Part shown: positions 8,100-16,100 of the stretch, one piece after another
How positions within the stretch are numbered: position 1 is the first letter of the stretch
Layout: each line of letters opens with the position of its first letter
Assembly (NCBI GenBank): GCA_947625055.1
Contig: CANQMT010000005.1
Location: 40,705-104,704 of the forward strand
Length of the DNA stretch: 64,000 bases
Direction: 5' to 3'
DNA from: an uncultured Monoglobus sp.
GTDB lineage: Bacteria; Bacillota; Clostridia; Monoglobales; Monoglobaceae
Made by a program: the position numbers and the translations under genes
The notes under the pieces: generated by a model
Database searches by the model: none
The model's input: the letters and a program-made list of their open reading frames with translations, nothing else
What the model was told of the DNA's origin: nothing

Positions 8100-9317
8100 A
8101 TGAGCAGAGCTTTAATTATCGGCGCCGGAGGAGTCGCCGGGGTGGCGGCGCATAAGTGCTGTCAAAATCATGAGGTGTTCACGGACATTATGATCGCGTC
8201 GCGCACCAAGTCAAAGTGTGACAAACTCAGGTTGAGCTGCGAGGAATACAAAAAGAAGGTCGGCAGCAAAACCAATATCGAGACCGCGCGGGTCGATGCA
8301 GACAACGTTGATGAGCTGTCAAAACTTATCGGCATGTACCGCCCCGAGATCGTCATAAATCTTGCGCTGCCGTATCAGGATCTGTCGATCATGGACGCGT
8401 GTCTCAAAACCGGCGTCCACTATCTTGACACCGCCAACTACGAGCCGCCCGACACTGCGAAGTTTGAGTATAAGTGGCAGTGGGCGTACCGTGAAAGGTT
8501 CGAGAAGGCGGGACTGACCGCGATCTTGGGAAGCGGATTTGACCCGGGCGTGACCGGGGTATTCTCTGCCTACGCCATGAAGCACGAGTTTGACGAGATA
8601 AATTATATAGATATACTTGACTGCAACGGAGGCGACCACGGCTATCCGTTCGCCACAAATTTCAATCCCGAGATAAACATCCGCGAAGTCTCGGCAAACG
8701 GCAGCTATTGGGAAAACGGAAAGTGGATAGAGACCAAGCCTATGGAGATCAAGCGTGAATATGACTTTGAGGGCGTGGGCAAAAAGGATATGTATCTGCT
8801 TCACCATGAGGAGCTTGAGTCGCTCGGCCTTAACATAAAAGGCATAAAGCGAATACGTTTCTTCATGACATTCGGCCAAAGCTATCTGACGCACCTTAAA
8901 TGTCTTGAAAACGTGGGCATGACATCGATCGAGCCGATCATGTACGAGGGTAAGGAGATAGTTCCGCTGCAGTTTTTGAAGGCTGTTCTGCCCGACCCCG
9001 CGTCGCTTGGCCCGAGGACCGTGGGCAAGACTAACATCGGCTGCATCTTCCGCGGCAAAAAGGACGGCAAGGATAAAAATTATTATTTATATAATATCTG
9101 CGATCATCAGGAATGCTACAGGGAAGTCGGCTCTCAGGCGGTTTCGTACACAACCGGAGTACCCGCGATGATAGGCGCGGCGATGGTTCTGACCGGAAAA
9201 TGGAAGAAGCCGGGCGTTTACAACGTTGAGGAAATGGACCCCGACCCGTTCATGGACGGCCTCAATAAATTCGGCCTCCTGTGGAAGGAAGACCATGATC
9301 CTACTTTGGTAGAATAA
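8100..9317 (+). CDS. Carboxynorspermidine/carboxyspermidine synthase (saccharopine dehydrogenase family)
   Basis: Condenses aspartate semialdehyde with putrescine or diaminopropane and reduces the imine to carboxyspermidine or carboxynorspermidine. This is the first step of the spermidine route that needs no decarboxylated SAM. The 405 residues begin with a Rossmann motif LIIGAGGVAGVAA. They carry the family stretches NLALPYQDLSIMDACL, GVHYLDTANYEPPD and LGSGFDPGVTGVFSAYA, and end with YTTGVPAMIGA, which together separate this group from lysine-pathway saccharopine dehydrogenases. It follows speE-speB after a 150-bp repeat array. Its usual partner, nspC, is at 28572-29696 on the other strand. 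The organism thus appears to encode two chemically different spermidine routes. Confidence 0.88.
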   Translation: MSRALIIGAGGVAGVAAHKCCQNHEVFTDIMIASRTKSKCDKLRLSCEEYKKKVGSKTNIETARVDADNVDELSKLIGMYRPEIVINLALPYQDLSIMDACLKTGVHYLDTANYEPPDTAKFEYKWQWAYRERFEKAGLTAILGSGFDPGVTGVFSAYAMKHEFDEINYIDILDCNGGDHGYPFATNFNPEINIREVSANGSYWENGKWIETKPMEIKREYDFEGVGKKDMYLLHHEELESLGLNIKGIKRIRFFMTFGQSYLTHLKCLENVGMTSIEPIMYEGKEIVPLQFLKAVLPDPASLGPRTVGKTNIGCIFRGKKDGKDKNYYLYNICDHQECYREVGSQAVSYTTGVPAMIGAAMVLTGKWKKPGVYNVEEMDPDPFMDGLNKFGLLWKEDHDPTLVE

Positions 9318-9341
9318 ATTTCAATATTATATATTGAAATT
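9317..9341. promoter_or_regulatory. 11-bp perfect inverted repeat overlapping the antitoxin -35 box
   Basis: AATTTCAATAT and its exact reverse complement flank a 3-bp spacer. The right arm contains the -35 hexamer of the promoter below, so a repressor bound here would block it. An antitoxin-type autoregulatory operator is the simplest reading. It could instead help terminate the upstream gene, since it follows its stop, but it lacks a GC-rich stem. Confidence 0.55.
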
Positions 9342-9362
9342 TTCGTGCAAACAGGGTATAAT
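9334..9362 (+). promoter_or_regulatory. Promoter of the antitoxin gene and probably of the PL11 genes
   Basis: TTGAAA (9334-9339), 17-bp spacer, TATAAT (9357-9362). No other good promoter or terminator is seen between here and the first PL11 gene at 9848, so this may be the main promoter for the lyase as well. Confidence 0.7.
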
Positions 9363-9398
9363 ATATTTAAAATGTAAAACAGAAAGGAGCTGCTTCTT

Positions 9399-9677
9399 AT
9401 GCCGGGAGCGACAACAAATATAAGTATTCGCATGGATGCCGGTCTCAAGGCTCAGGCCGACGAATTGTTCAGTGAGCTTGGAATGAATATTTCAACAGCG
9501 TTTAACATTTTTGTCAGACAAGCAATTCGAGAGGGAAGAATTCCTTTTGAAATAACTCTCGGAAACCCCAATCGCGAAACCGTTGAAGCCATGCTTGAAG
9601 CCGAGAGGATAGCAAATGACCCGTCAGTAAAAGGATATACCGATTTGGACAAAATGTTTGAGGAATTGAAGAGATGA
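9399..9677 (+). CDS. RelB/DinJ family antitoxin (orphan)
   Basis: A 92-residue ribbon-helix-helix antitoxin. The N-terminal strand and helices (ISIRMDAGLKAQADELF, then GMNISTAFNIFVRQAIREG) match DinJ/RelB, and the acidic C terminus would normally neutralise a YafQ-like RNase. RBS AGAAAGGAG precedes the ATG. Its stop overlaps the ATG of the toxin reading frame (ATGA), as in intact systems, but that toxin has lost its middle (next entry), so this copy is an orphan. It is a divergent paralogue of the antitoxin at 21626. If still made, it probably only represses its own promoter. Confidence 0.88.
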   Translation: MPGATTNISIRMDAGLKAQADELFSELGMNISTAFNIFVRQAIREGRIPFEITLGNPNRETVEAMLEAERIANDPSVKGYTDLDKMFEELKR

Positions 9678-9833
9678 GCAACAATCCGAAATACAAAGTA
9701 AAACTGACTTCACAGTTTAAAAAGGATTATAAACGCGCGATCAAACGCGGTTTTGATATAGAGTTATATGATTGAAAATAATGTTCTGGTGTTGACCTTG
9801 TCGCGTACGGGCAGCCACAGTGATTTGTTTTAA
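9674..9833 (+). pseudogene. Deleted YafQ/RelE-type toxin remnant
   Basis: The reading frame starts like the intact toxin at 21900 (QFKKDYKRAIKRGFDIEL, compare RFQKDLKRIKKRGFDISL). It hits a stop at 9773-9775 after 33 codons. In another frame, 9768-9833 continues with the toxin C terminus (IENNVLVLTLSRTGSHSDLF, compare IDNDNLILYLTRTGSHSDLF). About 45-50 codons of the centre are missing between the two pieces, including the region expected to hold much of the RNase core. It is clearly a deletion remnant and not a sequencing slip. Confidence 0.85.
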
Positions 9834-9847
9834 AAGGGAGGCTTTTT

Positions 9848-12800
9848 ATGAAAAAAAGATTGTGTGGAATCGCTCTTGCTCTGTTTGTGATTTTTTCGGC
9901 GGCGCCTTCGGTTATGGCCGCCGGTGAAACAGCGGCGGAGCCGCAGGCGGAGATTATCGGCCGCGGCGCGATAGGCGCGGTGAACCCGGGCGGCGGCGTG
10001 TATCTTTCGTGGCGCCTGCTTGAAAACGAGCCCAAAGACAGCGTGAGCTTTAACGTTTACAAAAACGGAGCGCTCCTCACGAATGTGAAGAACACCAATT
10101 ATACAGACAATGGCGGCGCAAAAACCGATGTATATAATGTTTCGGCTGTGGTCGGCGGAGCGGAAGGCGATAAGTCGCCCGACATCGCGATCCTTGACGG
10201 ATACGCGAATCCGGGACAGGAAAACGCGCCATACGCCTATTTTGATATTCCCGTAAACATTCCGCCCGACGGAAACGGCGCGACCTACAACGCACCCGAC
10301 ACAAGCGAAGGTCAGAGCGGAGGGCCGAATGACGTTTCGGTCGGTGATGTGGACGGAGACGGAATTTATGAGATAATCCTCAAGTGGGACCCGTCAAACT
10401 CGAGGGATAATTCCCAAAGCGGAGTGACCGGAAACGTGTATATCGACTGCTATGAATACGACGGAACACAGCTCTGGCGCATTGATCTGGGCAGAAATAT
10501 ACGCGCCGGCGCGCACTATACCCAGTTTCAGGTATACGATTACGACGGAGACGGCAAGGCCGAGGTCGCGATGCGAACCGCGCCAGGCTCGAAGGACGGC
10601 AGCGGAGCGTATGTCACCGAGGCCGGCGTGAATGACACGATAAAGAAAGCCGATAATACAATGCTTTACGCAAATTCGGACGGACAGATCATAACTAATC
10701 CCGAGTATCTGACGATATTCAACGGCGAGACCGGAAAGGCCATGCAGACGATAGAGTATGAGCCCGCCCGCGGCTCGGCGAGCGCGTGGGGAAAGGACAG
10801 CTACGGCGGCCGTTCGGAGCGTTTCCTGGCGGGAACCGCCTATCTTGACGGCGTTCATCCGAGCATGATCTTCGCCAGAGGCTACTATCAGCGCTCGTCA
10901 ATGGTCGCATACGACTGGGACGGCAAAAATCTCACAAGACGCTGGCTGCTCGACAGCGGAATGAATTCAAAAGATCCGTTCTACGGTCAGGGAAACCACA
11001 ACCTTTCGGTGGCCGATATAGACAACGACGGCAAGGACGAGATCGTTTACGGCTCGTGCGCGGTGGATGACGACGGCACTGTGGCGCACTCAATGGGCTG
11101 GGGCCACGGCGACGCGCTGCATGTCTCGGACTTTGACAACGACGGAGAGCAGGAGATCTTCGCGCCTCTTGAGGAAAAACCCAATTGTGGAATAGGCTTC
11201 CGCGAGGGCAGCGGCGCCGAGATCTGGCACTATACCTCAAGCAAGGACGACGGACGCGGAGTTATGGCTTATTTCAGCAAAAAGTACGGAGTGCTCGCGT
11301 GGGACGGTCTTATGGGCATCCGCACGATAGACGGAACTTTGATCTCAAACGTTCCCAAGCAGGACGATCCCGACAGTCTGACCTCCGCCAATTTCAATAT
11401 TTATTGGGACGGCGACCTGTGCGCCGAGCATTTTGACGGCGATCGGATCCAGAAATTCAACGATGACAAGATCGCGTTTGAGAGGCTGCTCACGTTTAAT
11501 GACGTCGCGTTTAACAACACGACCAAAAGGAATCCCTGTCTGCAGGCTGATCTGTTCGGCGACTGGCGCGAGGAGCTGATCCTGCGGCGCGCGGACAACG
11601 CGGCGCTCAGAGTGTTTATATCGCTTGCTCCCTCCGACTATATGTTCACAACCTTCCTTCAGGATCATCAGTACCGCATGGCGGTCGCGTGGCAGAACAC
11701 GGGCTACAATCAGCCGCCTCACCAGAGCTATTACATAGGCTATGATATGAATTTGGCGTATTCCACTGTCACGGTAAGGACGGCGGACGGCAGTCCCGTC
11801 AATGGCGCGGAGGTGACAGCCGGAAACAAATCCGCGGTCACGGATCAAAACGGCGAGGCTAAATTCAAGCTTGCCGCCGGGGAATACGAGGTGACAGCCG
11901 AAAAGAACGGTTATTTCACAGGTCACGGCAAAATAACTGTTACCGACGAGACCGTAGGAACGGCGGAGATCGTTTTAGTTCCCGAGCATGAGATCGGCGA
12001 GAGCTGGGATTTTAATGACTTAAACGACGGAAAGACATTTGCCGACGGTGACGGCGTTAAAAACGAGAACGGTGCCGAGATCAATGTGAGGTACGGAACT
12101 GCGGCGCTTTCGGGCGCGTCTGCGCCGTCAATATCAAGCCGCGGCAGCGGTGATAATTATCTGAAGCTGACCGACGTCGGAAACGGACAGGACGGCTGGT
12201 TCTACTCTCCCGAAGCTCCGATAGACTGCGACAAACAGATTTTCGAGTTTGACTTTATGCTCGGTGAGACGACAAAGGGCGCGCAGCTTCTGAGAGTGCT
12301 TGACGCGAACAATGTTCCCGAAACTTTGGCTTACAGCGGAACCGACGGCAGAGCCTTTGACATTATGACCGGCGACAACGGCTCGCTCAAGTTCACCGAC
12401 TACCTTTCAAAAGGTTCAAGTGACACAGCCGCCAAGGAAAGCGGCATATCGGGCATTACAATTTCGCCGAACAAGTGGTACAGTTTGAGAGCCGTATACA
12501 CGAGGGCGGATGATAAGGTCAAGGTATACGCCAAGGACGCGGCGGCTGATGAATATAATCTGTGCTGCGCCTTCACGCTTGGCTCGACTTCGCCCAAAGG
12601 CGCGGTTCCAAAGCTTTCGCCCACAAAAGTTTTGACCAACACCAGAGGCAGCGACAAGACAAATTTAAGCATTGACAATATATTTATAGGGACCGTGACG
12701 GAAATTCCGTCCAAGACTGATTATCCTTACACCGTTAACGATGTTTCGGTATCCGGCGGCGTGACGGTCAATGTCACGAAGAATTATTCCTCGGGGAACG

Positions 12801-13006
12801 AGAAAGATGTGCTTATAGCCGCGGCTTATGACAAGGAGAGCGGAGCGCTCACAAGCTGGAATTCGGCCGAACTTGTTATGAATGACGGCGAGACAAAGGA
12901 TATCGCAGTTGACATCAGTTCCGCGGAAACCGACGAGGTCTCGGTGTACATATGGAACGGCTTTGATGAAATAAAGCCGCTCGCAAATAAAAATAGCGCA
13001 AAATAA
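9848..13006 (+). CDS. Secreted rhamnogalacturonan lyase, PL11 type, multimodular
   Basis: Cleaves the rhamnose-galacturonate backbone of rhamnogalacturonan I outside the cell by beta-elimination. The 1,052-residue protein has a signal peptide (residues 1-24, cut near VMA-AG). Residues about 36-632 form the PL11 beta-propeller with repeated calcium-binding aspartate loops (SVGDVDGDGIYEI, VYDYDGDGKAEV, VADIDNDGKDEI) and family hallmarks such as GRNIRAGAHYTQFQ. A carboxypeptidase-regulatory-like beta-sandwich follows (about 638-711). Next comes a concanavalin-like module (about 715-955) shared with the next gene, and a 95-residue C-terminal module ending in YIWNGFDEIKPL. No SLH, dockerin or LPXTG anchor is visible, so it is either released or held by the accessory modules. 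It starts only 14 bp after the toxin remnant and probably uses the antitoxin promoter. Confidence 0.93.
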   Translation: MKKRLCGIALALFVIFSAAPSVMAAGETAAEPQAEIIGRGAIGAVNPGGGVYLSWRLLENEPKDSVSFNVYKNGALLTNVKNTNYTDNGGAKTDVYNVSAVVGGAEGDKSPDIAILDGYANPGQENAPYAYFDIPVNIPPDGNGATYNAPDTSEGQSGGPNDVSVGDVDGDGIYEIILKWDPSNSRDNSQSGVTGNVYIDCYEYDGTQLWRIDLGRNIRAGAHYTQFQVYDYDGDGKAEVAMRTAPGSKDGSGAYVTEAGVNDTIKKADNTMLYANSDGQIITNPEYLTIFNGETGKAMQTIEYEPARGSASAWGKDSYGGRSERFLAGTAYLDGVHPSMIFARGYYQRSSMVAYDWDGKNLTRRWLLDSGMNSKDPFYGQGNHNLSVADIDNDGKDEIVYGSCAVDDDGTVAHSMGWGHGDALHVSDFDNDGEQEIFAPLEEKPNCGIGFREGSGAEIWHYTSSKDDGRGVMAYFSKKYGVLAWDGLMGIRTIDGTLISNVPKQDDPDSLTSANFNIYWDGDLCAEHFDGDRIQKFNDDKIAFERLLTFNDVAFNNTTKRNPCLQADLFGDWREELILRRADNAALRVFISLAPSDYMFTTFLQDHQYRMAVAWQNTGYNQPPHQSYYIGYDMNLAYSTVTVRTADGSPVNGAEVTAGNKSAVTDQNGEAKFKLAAGEYEVTAEKNGYFTGHGKITVTDETVGTAEIVLVPEHEIGESWDFNDLNDGKTFADGDGVKNENGAEINVRYGTAALSGASAPSISSRGSGDNYLKLTDVGNGQDGWFYSPEAPIDCDKQIFEFDFMLGETTKGAQLLRVLDANNVPETLAYSGTDGRAFDIMTGDNGSLKFTDYLSKGSSDTAAKESGISGITISPNKWYSLRAVYTRADDKVKVYAKDAAADEYNLCCAFTLGSTSPKGAVPKLSPTKVLTNTRGSDKTNLSIDNIFIGTVTEIPSKTDYPYTVNDVSVSGGVTVNVTKNYSSGNEKDVLIAAAYDKESGALTSWNSAELVMNDGETKDIAVDISSAETDEVSVYIWNGFDEIKPLANKNSAK

Positions 13007-13018
13007 CATCATATATTT

Positions 13019-13164
13019 CTATTCGCTAAAGCGGGACGTCGAGGGGTCAAACTGCCAATCGTTGATAATCTGTGGCCTTATTTGTGTCTGCAAACGGAAT
13101 ATGGTGGTCAAACGAACCCGCTTCGCGGCTCCGGCCGCAGCCGTCCCCTACAAAGCACTACGTT
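13019..13164. repeat. Composite intergenic repeat array R4 between the two PL11 genes
   Basis: It contains the AT-rich edge (13019-13029), a GGGACGTCGAGGGG fragment (13033-13046), the 93-bp block (about 13049-13140, identical 29-bp core at 13112-13140), and the edge CACTACGTT (13156-13164) directly followed by AGGAGG. The reading frame of the downstream lyase stays open backwards through the 93-bp block to 13082. Confidence 0.85.
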
Positions 13165-13177
13165 AGGAGGTAAAATT

Positions 13178-16100
13178 ATGAAAAAAAGATTATGGAGTAT
13201 CATGCTGGCGCTGTGTATGGTGATAACAGCGCTGCCGGTTTTTGCGGCCGGCGAGGCTGAGGAAGGTCCGGCGGAGGCCGCGGCAGACCCCGCGGCAAGG
13301 CAAATGGAGTACCTGAACCGCGGCGGATTTGCCTCGACTCATCCAAGCGGCGGCGTGTATTTAAGCTGGCGTCTTTTGGGAACCGAGCCGATGAACACAG
13401 CATTTAAGATATACAAAAACGGCGCGGTTTTGGTTGAGAGCTATGAGCTTACAAATTACACCGACCCGGCGGGAACGGCAGATGATAAATATGCCGTCGC
13501 GCCTGTAATAGGCGGTGTCGAGGGCACTTTGAGTGATGTGTTTCCGATGCTTGAGGGACATGTTGACGGCAGATGGACAAACTCGCCCTACGCCTATTTT
13601 GACATTCCGCTCCAAATACCGGAGGACGGCGTTGATTACACCTACAACGAGGAAGACAGCACAGCGAAAGGAAAGTCCGGCGGCCCGAACGACGCGTCCG
13701 TCGGAGACGTGGACGGAGACGGAGAGTATGAGGTAATACTCAAATGGAACCCGAGCAACGCCAAGGACAGTGCCGGCGGCGGAGTTACCGGAAACGTGTA
13801 TATCGACTGCTATGAGTACGACGGCACTTTGCTCTGGAGAATTGATCTCGGCAGAAACATCAGAGCTGGAGCACATTACACTCAGTTCCAGGTCTTTGAC
13901 TACGACGGAGACGGCAAAGCCGAGATGGCTGTCAAGACCGCGCCCGGCTCGATCGACGGCAAGGGCAACTATGTGTCCGACGCGGGAAATACCGACGAGA
14001 TCAGGAACACCGATAACGAGGCAAGCTATATAGGCTCAAACGGCCACATAACGGGCGGCCCCGAGTATCTCACGATATTTAACGGCGAGAGCGGAGCGGC
14101 AATGCAGACGATAAACTATCACGCGCCGGTCGGAAACGTGCGCGATTGGGGAGACTCAAATTATAACCGTTCTGACAGATTTTTGGCGGGAACCGCGTAT
14201 CTCGACGGCGTGCATCCCAGTCTGATCGAGTGCCGCGGATATTACGGAAAATCCGTTGTCGCCGCCTACACTTGGGACGGAAAAGACCTCAAGCAGAGTT
14301 GGATCATAGACAGCACAAGCAGCTCGAGCAATGATTTCTACGGTCAGGGCAACCATAACCTTTCAGTCGCCGACCTTGATAATGACGGCAAAGACGAGAT
14401 AATTTACGGCTCCGCAGCGCTTGACGACAACGGCAAAGTCTTGTGGTCGGCAAAGAACTCAAGCGGCAGAAAGCTGGGTCACGGCGACGCGCTGCATGTC
14501 TCGGATTTCGACAACGACGGCGAGCAGGAAGTTTTCAAAGTTCTGGAGGACGAACCAACTTGGGGACGAGTTTACATAAACGGAAAAGACGGCAAGGTTC
14601 TCTGGCACGAGACTAGCACATCCGACGACGGCAGAGGCCTCATGGCTTATATGAGCCCCAAATACGGCGTTCTCGCTTGGGATTCGGGACATAATATCCG
14701 AACACTTGACGGAACTGTTGTAAATAATTCGGTATATCAGGACAACAAATGGTCTTTGCCCAACTCTCCAATTTATTGGGACGGTGATTTGTACAGAGAA
14801 CATTTCGACGGCAAGAGGATCCAGAAGTGGAACGATTACGACGCTCCCGACGCGGACGGAAATCTGGGAAGCATCGGCAGATTGTGGGAGCTTTCGGGAA
14901 TAAATTATAACAATGATTCCAAAAAGAACCCCTGTCTGCAGGCTGATCTGTTCGGCGACTGGCGCGAGGAGCTGATTCTGAGAACAGTTGACAACACCGC
15001 GCTGAGAGTGTTCACGTCACTGACGCCCAGCGATTATAAATTCACCACGTTTATGCACGACAGCCAGTATCGCTGCGCTATAGCGTGGCAGAACACCGGC
15101 TATAACCAGCCGCCGCACCAGAGCTATTATATAGGATATGACAAGGATGTTCCGGATTACGTTCAGCCGAATATCTATGTCAAGGATCTTGATCCCGAGG
15201 TCGTGTTCACCGTGACGGATGAGGCGGGAAATCCCGCTGCGGGCGTTAGCGTGAGCGTCGGAGGCGCGAGCAAGGTTACGGACAAAGACGGCGTTGTCTC
15301 GCTCAGAATTCCCGCGGGAACATATATCTACACCGCCGAGTCAGAAAATTATAACGTTGCATCGGGCGAGATAACTGTCGCCGACGGACAGACCAACAGC
15401 GTAACAGTTAAGCTTTCCGAGATACCAGACAGCGTTATCACGGTAACAAGCGGCGGCAGCCCCGTGTCGGGCGCGTCGGTGATGATAAACAAAAAGACCG
15501 TCAAGAGCGGAGCGGACGGCAAAATAACCATAAAGCTGCGCGCGGGCGAGTATGACTACACCGCCGAGTGCCGCAAATATAACACAAAGACCGGCAAGCT
15601 GACGGTCGCCGAGAACGGCTCGCCCGATCTTTCGATCGAGTTGGAAGCCATTGACTATGTATACGACAGCGACAAGGACGCGAACGGAAGCAAATTTGTA
15701 TACAGCGGCGGCGAGGGAGCTGCGCTTTCGTTCAGCGGCGGACAGTGGACCTTCGCTCAGAACAGCACTGACGGCGGCAGAAAATTCGGCGGCGACTTTG
15801 ACATGTCGGACGGCGGCAATATGACCTTTGAGATGACATACAACACAGGCGGCGTTAAAGACACGTCAGGTAATTGGAACTGGGCCGGAAGAACGTATAC
15901 CCACCACATTGAGTTCCTTGACTACTACGGAAAGGTTCTGCTGGGAATTAGCCAGGAATACAAGGAAAGCGGCGCGCAGGAGGTTCAGTATTATACCGGA
16001 ACCAAGTCAAAAACCGCCGTTAAAAGCGGAACGGTTGTCGGCGGTCCGAACATTACGGCTCGCAGCGCTTCGACATGGACGATAACGCTGAACGCCGACC

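Noticed and set aside
8100..9317. Lysine-pathway saccharopine dehydrogenase
   Set aside because: Motifs and the polyamine neighbours fit carboxynorspermidine synthase, and a matching nspC is present in the window.
13082..13177. Upstream in-frame start that would lengthen the second PL11 lyase by 32 residues
   Set aside because: The extension is repeat sequence, precedes the signal peptide and has no RBS; the ATG at 13178 has AGGAGG.
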